DNA of 31,995 nt from Clostridia bacterium (GTDB taxonomy: Bacteria > Bacillota_A > Clostridia > Christensenellales > Aristaeellaceae), in contig BNUH01000031.1 of assembly GCA_025997215.1 (NCBI GenBank), positions 1 to 31,995 on the forward strand, given 5' to 3'. A program made the position numbers and the translations under genes. A model generated the notes under the pieces. It was given only the letters and a program-made list of their open reading frames with translations, searched no databases and had not been told where the DNA came from. This document shows, one piece after another, positions 17,384 to 24,805 of the stretch; positions within the stretch are counted from its first letter, which is position 1, and each line of letters starts with the position of its first letter.

Positions 17384-17621
17384 TTTGTATACCGCCTTTA
17401 GTATATTGCTTAATCAAATACGCCGCCCACTTTATGACACCATGGCCGGTAGAAAGTTATATGGTCGGCTAAATCGTTCGAAACTGGACATTCGCGTCGA
17501 TAAATAAAGCAGCTAATCAAGACCCGAGTTGGCAGAAATTACCAAGGAATATTTCACTATCCAATCCATCAAAAGTCTTGTAGTGGTGTAGGTATCGTGC
17601 ATCATACCAAAAAAATATAGC
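17384..17621. other. Intergenic stretch upstream of the ATPase gene
   Basis: About 240 bp between the ATPase start and the mobile-element debris. It must hold the ATPase promoter; TATACT-like sequence lies near 17396-17401 on the minus strand, but no convincing -35 hexamer was found at the right spacing. The segment 17529-17591 resembles a C-terminal coding tail that also occurs near 22656. Nothing else is recognised. Confidence 0.4.
17529..17591 (+). pseudogene. Short C-terminal coding tail, diverged copy 1
   Basis: Read from 17529 the frame gives LAEITKEYFTIQSIKSLVVV then TAG. A second copy at 22656 (interrupted by the IS1-like element) reads LAEIVKEHF, then CQYFVKHPVGV and a stop at the same position. 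The two align over about 60 bp at DNA level. The parent gene is not recognised; an older transposase C-terminus is the most likely source given the setting. Confidence 0.4.
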
Positions 17622-17760
17622 TCACCCCGCCACCCCAACAACCCTTCGCCTCTTAATCATCCCAATAACCAGCCCAGCTATCTCAGTTTTCAGAACCACC
17701 AATAACCCGGCATAAACAATCACAGCGACTCCGACCAAGCCTACTATCCTAAATTCCCGA
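17622..17760 (-). pseudogene. Possible C-terminal fragment of a flippase-like membrane protein
   Basis: The minus-strand frame ending at 17622 encodes FRIVGLVGVAVIVYAGLLVV, then LKTEIAGLVIGMIKRRR: a transmembrane helix followed by a short amphipathic, basic tail. That layout is typical of the last helix of Wzx/MurJ-type polysaccharide flippases. Upstream the frame enters transposase DNA read out of phase, so only about 45 codons belong here. With such a short stretch the assignment is tentative; any polytopic membrane protein could end this way. Confidence 0.3.
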
Positions 17761-18363
17761 ACAATTAGGTACTGTAATACCCAGGAGCGAACAAAGTTGC
17801 TTGAAACACTTGTTGGGTTCAGCAACAATGACACCTGAATCATAAACTTTGCACTTGAGGTTTCTTGCTTCTAGAAGTGCCGCTTCAACCGTCAATGTTC
17901 CTCCCAGCCTCTTTTGCATATTTATATACAGAACTAAGGACATAAAGTTTAGCATTAATATGCCTCGCATGGCTGCTTCTGAATGTGTTCGTATTGGCAG
18001 TAAATCTATATTCGATTTTGTCATGCTGAATATTCGTTCAGCACTTTGTCTTGTATAGTATAAAGGAATAACTTCTTCAACACTTAACGCCTTGTCTGAA
18101 ATAAGTATGAATTTCCCTTTGTATTTCGTCTAATTATCTATCTGACTATCCTCCAGTTTGTCTTCACGCGCCGTGATAAGATACTTATTCACCTCTTCTC
18201 CTTTCCGTTTTACATCACATATAACATATGCATAACCTATGTTGCCGAATAAATCTACTTCCCTGCGCTCTATGTATAGAGACCGATTGTTATATATTAC
18301 AAGGTTATTGGATTTCTCCAGGCTATCTATCGTATCTACTATCAATTGCTTATATCTCTCGAT
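17749..18363 (-). pseudogene. IS4/IS1634-type transposase, C-terminal remnant with an in-frame stop
   Basis: One minus-strand frame reads LFGNIGYAYVICDVKRKGEE, then EVNKYLITARED, a TAG stop at 18130-18132, then SVEEVIPLYYTRQSAERIFS, MTKSNIDLLPIRTHSEAAMR and TVEAALLEARNLKCKVYDSG, and ends at 17749. The Y-x-x-R-x-x-x-E-x-x-F and the D-L-L-P-x-R-x-H-S-E pattern are the YREK-like region and C-terminus of IS4-superfamily (IS1634-type) transposases. The N-terminal half with the first catalytic Asp residues is missing. This copy is inactive. Confidence 0.75.
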
Positions 18364-18413
18364 GGAAAATAGTTATCAACTTGGCCGTAATCTGCAGAAT
18401 CTTGAAAGCATTT

Positions 18414-18617
18414 CTATGAATTTCTCTTAATATCTATATATATGTTATCTGACATGTATAATACTATTTTATTTCTCAAATATATAGATATGCATAGGCC
18501 GTATTGGTTGTACTTATCCTCGTTTTCAAACATTCCATAATGGAGAGATGCTAAATCTGAAAAGATAAGTCTGGCAACATTCATAATGGCTATTTCTGCC
18601 GGCATGTATGTATCCAT
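18414..18617 (-). CDS. Small hypothetical protein, 67 aa
   Basis: An ATG at 18617 has AGGAG eight nt upstream (18626-18630 on the minus strand). The product MDTYMPAEIAIMNVARLIFS, followed by DLASLHYGMFENEDKY, has no recognised motif and is rich in Ile, Tyr and Asn. It lies 79 nt downstream of the 687-aa secreted protein gene on the same strand and just before transposase debris, so its natural 3' end may have been replaced. The good ribosome binding site is the main support. Confidence 0.4.
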   Translation of the reverse strand: MDTYMPAEIAIMNVARLIFSDLASLHYGMFENEDKYNQYGLCISIYLRNKIVLYMSDNIYIDIKRNS

Positions 18618-18696
18618 TATGTTTACTCCTAACTTGTATAGTTAATAAGTTACTATATCAATAAAGAGTGACGATGCAGTAGGGATCAAAAAAGCA

Positions 18697-20760
18697 TTAT
18701 TTTTCTGGTTCACCTTCGCCTGGACTATAAAAGATATCGCGATAATCCGGTGTGGGTAATTCGCCAACTATTATGTCACGTACATATCTAAACGCATTGT
18801 TTCCATATGTTATATCGTGAAATTCTTCTCCTTCTGAGCCATCATCAGGTGAATTTGGTTCAACAGGTGGTATAAATGGCAGTAAGCCACCTTGATTGCC
18901 TGATGAAAAGCAGGTACAAACTGGTTGAATTCCGCCAAACTGTTCTGGATTACAATGTCCACAAGGACAATACGGATCGCATGAGCAATTTGTTGAGACC
19001 GGTGGATAATTTGGGTTAATCCAATTTAGCTCGTTTTCATATGGTGACTCAGTAGAATAAGGCTCTGGCTCGGGTGTTAATGTTGGTGTAGCCTCCGGTG
19101 TTAGCGTTGGCATCTTTGACACCTTAGGCGTTAGTGTTGGTCCAGGTGCTGGTTCTGGATATCTGTTTGGTTTATTCACACTTCCTGAATCGATAAAGGC
19201 TACGGTAAACCTTAAGATTTCAATGGATAGCATCATAGATATTTCGTACGCTATCATCGAGCTATCTAAAGTTTCTAATCCTAAAAGATATTCAAGTGCA
19301 GTAATTATATCTTGTTGATTTTCTATCATTTCACATACTAACATGTAAATATATATGTCATTCGCTCTTGGAATTTGTAATTCTAAATCTGCTGCGTTAG
19401 TACCAAAGAAACCATTTTGATAGAGACGATCTAGTTGATTGAGTGCTGCTGAGAAGTCTTTTTTGGCAATAGACAGCAGTAACCTAGCGTAGTCTAGATA
19501 TATTTTTGAATTCTTATATCTACCTAAATTAGTCAATATCTCAATCGCAGTTTCTAGTGTTTTAATCTTATCATATTTAGTATAACCTACAGTTAGCAAC
19601 CATAATGCGAAATAGTAACGGTCTTCTCTTTCTTTTGGTGTCTTAATAGCATCGGGTATGGGCGGATATGATGGTCGATTCATTGCTGCATATACCGGAG
19701 AAGGTGTCTGAGTTAATCTTGGTATTGGTGTGATTCTCACAACTGGTATACTGCCTAGCTCCTTTCGATAAGCAATTTCAGCTTCTTCCGACATTGGTTC
19801 AAGGTCTTTACTTAAGATAAAGCCGCGGTCGCCATTTTTAGCTTCTACGCTAACCCATAACTGATTATCAATAGCATATGGTGTTTTAAGCATCTGAACA
19901 ATCTCCGGTCGAACAAACACACGCAAAGGATGTTCTACTGTAGATTCCGAAGGGAACATACTTACACTTCCATTACTCATACGCATATAATGGATCGATG
20001 GTGCAGCTAATTCATTGTCGATAGCATGTGCATAGTTTCGTTGATCTTCAAAGGTAAAAAATCGAAGATTGTCTATTGCGATAAACCCTAATGATATGTC
20101 GTTTTGTTGTGGCGATACAATTTCGACCCACGCTTTCCCACTTTCATCACGTACGATATCACGAGCTTGCACAATATCATTTTTGTGAAGAGTTCTTGCT
20201 TCCTGCTTAGGTTCTTTACCTAATGCTGCTATCGGTTTTGTCATTTCCGAAGCAATGAAAATATACTGATTTCTCTTTGCATCCGGTGGTAAATCATCAT
20301 CCAAATCTGGATAGCGCAATCTCAGCGAATCTAAACGTTCACTCGAGTCAAGAATATTGATTTTCTTGTAGCTACTAATTGCGTTTGAAATTTCGTCTGA
20401 CCGTTCGGAGATTCTTCCGTCTACGTAGATGCGCAATTCTTTCGCATCTTCAAAGTCACCAAGAGCTAAAAATGCACCATAAGCGTTTTCCAGATCGTCA
20501 TTTTCAAGATACTGCCTTCCTTGATAGTAAATCACAAATTCGGGGCTTTGTAGATAATTTCCTAGTCCCATAAAAACAGCCAAGTTTCGTTCCTTGTCTG
20601 TTTTTGTCTTTGCTTCATGAAAATCACGCACAGCATTATTGTAGTTGCGTTGTGCGATTCTCAAATCCCAATCTTCATCTGCAAAAGTCGTTGTTACTGG
20701 CATTAGCATAAGCACAAGAATCAACGCGATAGCTTGCCTATGTTGTTTCTTTGTAAACAT
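18697..20760 (-). CDS. Secreted 687-aa protein with helical repeats, SH3-like segments and a Cys-rich tail
   Basis: A signal peptide (HRQAIALILVLMLMPVTTTFA, cut near residue 27) sends it across the membrane. Residues 30-160 are helical repeat-like, including ALGDFEDAKEL, a pattern common in clostridial TPR-type proteins. Two beta-rich segments at about 175-240 and 275-330 (for example AWVEIVS...GFIAIDNL and LWVSVEAKNGDRGFIL) resemble SH3-like wall-associated modules. A second helical stretch follows at about 385-520, then a Thr/Pro linker (TPTLTPEATPTLTPEPEP), and a tail with seven cysteines within NCSCDPYCPCGHC and VCTCFS. AGGAGG lies eight nt before the ATG. It is 87 nt downstream of another secreted-protein gene and probably in its operon. 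Function unknown. Confidence 0.7.
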   Translation of the reverse strand: MFTKKQHRQAIALILVLMLMPVTTTFADEDWDLRIAQRNYNNAVRDFHEAKTKTDKERNLAVFMGLGNYLQSPEFVIYYQGRQYLENDDLENAYGAFLALGDFEDAKELRIYVDGRISERSDEISNAISSYKKINILDSSERLDSLRLRYPDLDDDLPPDAKRNQYIFIASEMTKPIAALGKEPKQEARTLHKNDIVQARDIVRDESGKAWVEIVSPQQNDISLGFIAIDNLRFFTFEDQRNYAHAIDNELAAPSIHYMRMSNGSVSMFPSESTVEHPLRVFVRPEIVQMLKTPYAIDNQLWVSVEAKNGDRGFILSKDLEPMSEEAEIAYRKELGSIPVVRITPIPRLTQTPSPVYAAMNRPSYPPIPDAIKTPKEREDRYYFALWLLTVGYTKYDKIKTLETAIEILTNLGRYKNSKIYLDYARLLLSIAKKDFSAALNQLDRLYQNGFFGTNAADLELQIPRANDIYIYMLVCEMIENQQDIITALEYLLGLETLDSSMIAYEISMMLSIEILRFTVAFIDSGSVNKPNRYPEPAPGPTLTPKVSKMPTLTPEATPTLTPEPEPYSTESPYENELNWINPNYPPVSTNCSCDPYCPCGHCNPEQFGGIQPVCTCFSSGNQGGLLPFIPPVEPNSPDDGSEGEEFHDITYGNNAFRYVRDIIVGELPTPDYRDIFYSPGEGEPEK

Positions 20761-20847
20761 TTGTGATGCCTCCTATGCAATTTCTTGCAAACTGACTATT
20801 CATCATTCTAATATCACTATCGAAAAGGAACAGTCTGAGCAAGTCTT

Positions 20848-22194
20848 CTAGTACTTTAGCCAGATCATTGGTCTAATACCATAGTAATCATCATCAACGC
20901 GAAAATGTAAGTTAAGAAATTCGTTTTCATAAACGTCCATCCCTTCACTTATAGACGTCACAATGCGACCAAGTTCATCTACTCCAGAAACTCGTTTGAA
21001 TGTATCCGGTGGATTCCCAGCATCCGGCTGCTTATCTACGAGAACATATGCAGATGCGCCATTTTCAATATAAGCTTTTAGTTTTGCTGGTTGTCCATCT
21101 TTAGCCGTCACTCCATGTAAAGCTGTTGTAGTTAGTGACTTCGCATATAAGGTAGCAATAGCGATTCTTTTACTGTCGGGATCATCATTAGGATTGCTGC
21201 TTAGCATCTTAATATCATTAACTGACGGTAAAAAGGCTTTTGAATCGTAACGCGGGTCTAGATATAACGAATTTTGCTCTTCTGAAGTGAACGCCCTTTC
21301 AATAAAAGTGGAACTAAGCCATGCTTTAATAGAACTATCTCCCCATTCGTTCGTTCTTCCGTTATCGTCGAAACATCTGTAGTCCAAAATTGACTTGCTA
21401 ATAAGTAGGAAACGGCGATTAACTAAATCATTTTCCAGTACTATCCACTCTATTTTCTCTTTTTTCTCTATTTCAGTACTGGATTGCGGGTATAAACCAA
21501 AGAAAACAACATTAGGATCAGGAGTAGGTGTAGGTGATGGAGTTGGAGGCAGTGTAGGGACTGGTGTAGGCGTTGGTGTCGGAGTTGGAATAGGTGTCGT
21601 TAATGGTGTCGGCATATCCGTTCGAGGCAGTATTGGCGACTCAAAAATAGTATCCTGTATGATAACCCCGTCCGCACTTTTTATAATCCATCCATATGAA
21701 ATTTGATCGATAACTGAAAATGTGCCTTTATTAATTTCGTTAATTCTCTGTGTCAAATTAACGTAAGATGGTTTATAATAGAAATCAACTGTTTGTCCAT
21801 TTTGTAGCGGAATTGATACGCCTGTGAGAAATATTGAAGTTGTTTCAGCTGACAAATTGAATTTTACATCCAGTTCTGCACCAAGAAAGCTTTTCACAGC
21901 ATCATCTAGTATGTTACCAAAGAGCGACCACTTCAAGCCTAATGAAGCATCAAACTTAATTGCTTCTACTTCTCCTTGAAGACCAATAGCTGTAAAGTCA
22001 TCGCTTGTTGCTTTTACGGTAGCGCCATATTTAATCCATTTACCTTCGTCTGTGCTATTAACGAATAATTTAACCACATTTGACAATTTGATTTCATTAC
22101 CTGTTTCGAAACTAACTTCTGCTTTTGCGGGCAGGCTGCTTATGGCAGCAAATGGCATTGCTAAACACAGTAGAATCGATAATAAGATCTTCAT
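20848..22194 (-). CDS. Secreted 448-aa protein with Thr-Pro linker and DUF6273-like C-terminal domain
   Basis: The N-terminus MKILLSILLCLAMPFAAISS ending in PAKA is a signal peptide cleaved near residue 25. Residues 26-195 form a beta-rich domain of unknown type. A linker of repeated Thr-Pro (about 198-230) leads to a C-terminal domain. That domain starts FFGLYPQSS, then IEWIVLE, RFLLISKSILD, WGDSSIKAWL and AFTSEEQNSL, and ends with a basic WLKY; this order is that of DUF6273-type domains of clostridial surface proteins (recalled family). GAGG lies about 11 nt before the ATG. The 3' gene is the 687-aa secreted protein. Likely cell-surface or extracellular; partner and ligand unknown. Confidence 0.75.
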   Translation of the reverse strand: MKILLSILLCLAMPFAAISSLPAKAEVSFETGNEIKLSNVVKLFVNSTDEGKWIKYGATVKATSDDFTAIGLQGEVEAIKFDASLGLKWSLFGNILDDAVKSFLGAELDVKFNLSAETTSIFLTGVSIPLQNGQTVDFYYKPSYVNLTQRINEINKGTFSVIDQISYGWIIKSADGVIIQDTIFESPILPRTDMPTPLTTPIPTPTPTPTPVPTLPPTPSPTPTPDPNVVFFGLYPQSSTEIEKKEKIEWIVLENDLVNRRFLLISKSILDYRCFDDNGRTNEWGDSSIKAWLSSTFIERAFTSEEQNSLYLDPRYDSKAFLPSVNDIKMLSSNPNDDPDSKRIAIATLYAKSLTTTALHGVTAKDGQPAKLKAYIENGASAYVLVDKQPDAGNPPDTFKRVSGVDELGRIVTSISEGMDVYENEFLNLHFRVDDDYYGIRPMIWLKY

Positions 22195-22319
22195 TTATTC
22201 GTTTTCCTCATCTCTTCATTCCAGTACAGCTAGTCATATTTCTATATAAAACCATAAAACTTATATAACTATTCGTAATTATATTGGAATTATAGCTATA
22301 GAGTTTTCCTAACTTGATT

Positions 22320-22423
22320 GTGTTTAGTGATTTTCCTAATCCCAAATTACTAAGGTATAGAGATTTCTATGGCTCTATTATTAGCGTTTAACGGTTCTTA
22401 TCAGCACTATGCACACAGAATTT
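22320..22423 (+). mobile_element. IS1595-type remnant: transposase C-terminus plus terminal inverted repeat
   Basis: The + frame at 22338-22391 reads NPKLLRYRDFYGSIISV and stops. The element at 30126-30819 ends NPRLLRYRDFCGSTTSV. The non-coding end (ACGGTTCTTATCAGCACTATGCAC, here split as ACGGTTCTTATC and AGCACTATGCAC) also matches its terminal inverted repeat, down to GAATTT at 22423. Only the last about 100 bp survive. It marks an older insertion of the same family. Confidence 0.7.
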
Positions 22424-22655
22424 TATCTATTTAGGTAATCGACACTATATTGTATTCATGGGTTCTGCGTCGCTGAGCTGTTCTCTGTATTTCGGTTTGT
22501 GTTACCCACAATTACACTAATCAAGACAAAGCTTCGCCATTCAACCGCCCCGCCGTTGCTCAGAGTCTGTGATCCATAATTGTCATATCAGCACTTCTGT
22601 GGAGCACTCCGCTGCCGCCAGTAGTTGGCTGAATCTTGTTGCTATTATAGACCAA
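22424..22655. other. Non-coding stretch between IS debris
   Basis: No gene is supported here. An open + frame with SVEHSAAASSWLNLVAIIDQ runs into the tail copy at 22656, so part of this stretch may be an eroded upstream portion of the same unrecognised gene. Confidence 0.3.
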
Positions 22656-22762
22656 TTGGCAGAAATTGTCAAGGAACATTTTTGCCAGGGAGTGCCCCAT
22701 CTGCGTCCTTAAAGGAAAGAAAGGGAGTGGACAAAAGACGTCACCAGAGGTAAAATAAGGGA

Positions 22763-23053
22763 ATGAGGAAAGCAACAGAGCTAGTCGGTAGGAAGTGCCC
22801 GAAGTGCGCACGAGAAGACGGACAAACCCGAAAAGGGCATAACCGTTCTGGAAGCCAGAGGTGTTACTGCAACCATTGCCATATCAAGTATACGCATGCA
22901 CCAAAAGTAGTAGCCTACCCAGAAGAAACGCGACAAAACGCGATCAAAATGTATTATTCTGGTGTAAGTGGCAGGGGTGTTGGCAACATACTCGGTATGA
23001 GCAAGGCAAACGTCGTGCGATGGATAAAAAAAAGCGGCCAACCTAAAGAATAA
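22763..23053 (+). CDS. IS1-family first ORF (InsA-like zinc-ribbon/HTH protein)
   Basis: A 96-aa protein: a four-Cys zinc ribbon (CPKCAREDGQ...CYCNHCHIKY) at about 14-40, then a helix-turn-helix (SGRGVGNILGMSKANVVRWI) at about 70-90. In IS1 such a protein binds the element ends and represses transposition, and its frame is joined to the second ORF by frameshifting. It ends just after an A8 run at 23026-23033, the likely slippage site. Confidence 0.85.
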   Translation: MRKATELVGRKCPKCAREDGQTRKGHNRSGSQRCYCNHCHIKYTHAPKVVAYPEETRQNAIKMYYSGVSGRGVGNILGMSKANVVRWIKKSGQPKE

Positions 23054-23057
23054 TGTA

Positions 23058-23531
23058 GTGGCGGCTGAAACTTATGAGCTTGATGAACTGTATTGGTTTA
23101 TTAAGCGTAAGGCGAAAAGCGAAACGAAAGAAAATATCTACATTATGACAATGGTGAGCCGCCAACCGCGCCAAATCGTAGGGTTTGACGTGGCTGCTGA
23201 CAAATCTCCTGCACGCATTCAACAAATCGTAGACAGTGCGCCGCCAGCGGCAAAGTATTGCACAGATGGTTGGCTGGGATACATCGATGTTGTGTATCCT
23301 GGCGAGTATGTTAGGAACATACGAAATAAAAGCGATACATTTACTGTGGAAGGTGTGAACGCAGACATTCGCCATTACATTCCGGGTCTGGCACGTAAGG
23401 CAAGATGTTTCTATCGCACTCTTGAGACGTTGAAAGCTGTATTCGCGTTGTTTGTTTGTGCCTATAACGAATTTGGTCAGTTCAAGTCTATGCACCCTAA
23501 CTCTCCTCGCCCACTTCTCTCTTTTCTTTAG
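23058..23531 (+). CDS. IS1-family second ORF (InsB-like DDE transposase domain)
   Basis: The catalytic part of the transposase: ELDELYWFIKRK provides the first Asp, CTDGWLGYIDV the second, and TVEGVNADIRHYIPGLARK the Glu region of IS1-type enzymes. The frame is open from 23028, directly at the A8 run, so the functional product is probably a fusion reading ...RWIKKAANLKNNVVAAETYE. GTG 23058 has no ribosome binding site and is probably not used. The required shift from ORF1 is +1 (or -2), not the -1 known for IS1. Confidence 0.85.
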   Translation: MAAETYELDELYWFIKRKAKSETKENIYIMTMVSRQPRQIVGFDVAADKSPARIQQIVDSAPPAAKYCTDGWLGYIDVVYPGEYVRNIRNKSDTFTVEGVNADIRHYIPGLARKARCFYRTLETLKAVFALFVCAYNEFGQFKSMHPNSPRPLLSFL

Positions 23532-23617
23532 GGACGCCCTTGGGGCACTACCTTTTGCCAATATTTCGTCAAACATCCTGTAGGGGTGTAAGGATTGTGA
23601 AGCCGAAACTAAAAAAG

Positions 23618-24745
23618 TCACCCAGTTCCACACCCATCCGCCGTCTGGCACCAATGTATCGAAAACTTCCCACGTAACTCTGGAAATACCGTCAAATACT
23701 TGCGCTCAACCTTCTCCGCGATGCTCTCCTTATACTCAGGATTCACCAGCGCCATGCAACAACCTTTGAATCCTGCACCGGAGAAGCGACCGCCGTAGAT
23801 CCCAGCAGTATCTCTCATTATGTCATATAACTTAATCAACTGAGGATTGCCCGTCTCATAGTTGAAGATACTGCTCCACCCGGATTCAAAGACTAACTGG
23901 CCAAAGGTAACGAGGTCACCATTTTTCCAAGCCTCCACTCCCTGCCGAACCCGCTCAAACTCAGTATAGAAATGTGTAGCACGCTTACGCCAGTTGGTTG
24001 GTAGTTTAGCCTTATATGTTTCAAAAACATCTCTAGGGACGTATCTGAGGCGGGCTTCCGAAAACTTACCATAGGGTATATCAGTATATGCCATCAGAGC
24101 GTAGGCGGCGCTCTTAAGCTCGTCAACCCTCATATTGAACCCAGAATCGGCAAGTGTACGCTCAATCCCACTGAAGAAGATGGCTATCTCAAAGGGTGGA
24201 CAATTGGCGGAGCGTGGGATTAACTGATAAGTATCATCTTTAGTATCAAGATATAATAGATGATCTTTTCGGGAGTAAGTTATACAGCTCTGATCTAGCT
24301 TACCACAAGATACTCCTACATAATTATTCTCTGCTTGTAAAGAGAGATCGATTAGCTCCGCTGGTTGTATGTCTATATTGTTAACGGTGGCTAGCGCGGA
24401 GATAAACGCAATAATAACGGCTGCGCTGGATGAAAGACCGCCTATGGGTAATTGCCCCTTAATATTGACTGTAATACCAGTAGTTAAATGATGATGTTTC
24501 AATAACGATAATGCAGCGCCTCTTAGGTGATCAGCCCAGTCTCTCTGACGCTCTGGTATGTTGTTAAGGGGGAATGTGTAGGTATTAGGGAAGTTTTGGG
24601 AGGAGACGGTACATACCGAGTCACCTGATGGCTCATATGTCAGGTTTATCCCTTGGTTTATAGCGAATCCGCTTACTAGGCCATGTTGGTGGTCGGAATG
24701 TGCTCCTATTGGACAGATTCGATAGGGGATGAACAGTTTTTCCAT
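23618..24745 (-). CDS. GHMP-family sugar kinase, galactokinase/galacturonokinase-like
   Basis: A 375-aa cytoplasmic kinase expected to phosphorylate a sugar at C1 with ATP. The N-terminal substrate motif PYRICPIGAHSDHQHG is at 7-22; it resembles plant galacturonokinase (RICPLGAHIDHQ, recalled) more than classical galactokinase (GEHTDYN). The ATP-binding loop PIGGLSSSAA is at about 100-109, the probable catalytic Asp is in CGKLDQS at about 147-153, and motif 3 GGRFSGAGFKGCC is at about 318-330. ATG 24745 was preferred over TTG 24757: GAGG lies close upstream and the family starts here. It is 60 nt downstream of the giant repeat-protein gene on the same strand. Substrate uncertain. Confidence 0.82.
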   Translation of the reverse strand: MEKLFIPYRICPIGAHSDHQHGLVSGFAINQGINLTYEPSGDSVCTVSSQNFPNTYTFPLNNIPERQRDWADHLRGAALSLLKHHHLTTGITVNIKGQLPIGGLSSSAAVIIAFISALATVNNIDIQPAELIDLSLQAENNYVGVSCGKLDQSCITYSRKDHLLYLDTKDDTYQLIPRSANCPPFEIAIFFSGIERTLADSGFNMRVDELKSAAYALMAYTDIPYGKFSEARLRYVPRDVFETYKAKLPTNWRKRATHFYTEFERVRQGVEAWKNGDLVTFGQLVFESGWSSIFNYETGNPQLIKLYDIMRDTAGIYGGRFSGAGFKGCCMALVNPEYKESIAEKVERKYLTVFPELRGKFSIHWCQTADGCGTG

Positions 24746-24805
24746 TGTACCTCGCAACTAATTATATAAATATTGCAGTTATATAGAGGCATTTCGGACG
24801 GTGGG

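Larger units (their letters stand above)
22688..23553 (+). mobile_element. IS1-family insertion sequence, 866 bp, with 8-bp target duplication
   Basis: Terminal inverted repeats are at 22688-22710 (GGGAGTGCCCCAT...GCGTCC) and 23531-23553 (complement GGTAGTGCCCCA...GCGTCC). The direct repeat TTTTGCCA occupies 22680-22687 and 23554-23561 exactly outside both ends. Two ORFs fill the element. Length, repeat type and 8-bp duplication fit the IS1 family. The intact ends and the preserved duplication point to a recent insertion. Confidence 0.92.
22656..23592 (+). pseudogene. C-terminal coding tail, copy 2, split by the IS1-like element
   Basis: Joining 22656-22687 to 23562-23592 across the insertion restores LAEIVKEHFCQYFVKHPVGV and a TAA stop, homologous to the tail at 17529-17591. 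The IS1-family element with its duplicated TTTTGCCA sits inside this frame. The parent protein is unrecognised. Confidence 0.45.

Noticed and set aside
21530..21600. Short tandem repeat resembling a CRISPR or microsatellite
   Set aside because: It is the codon-level repetition of the Thr-Pro linker in the 448-aa secreted protein; there are no spacers. No CRISPR array was found in the window.
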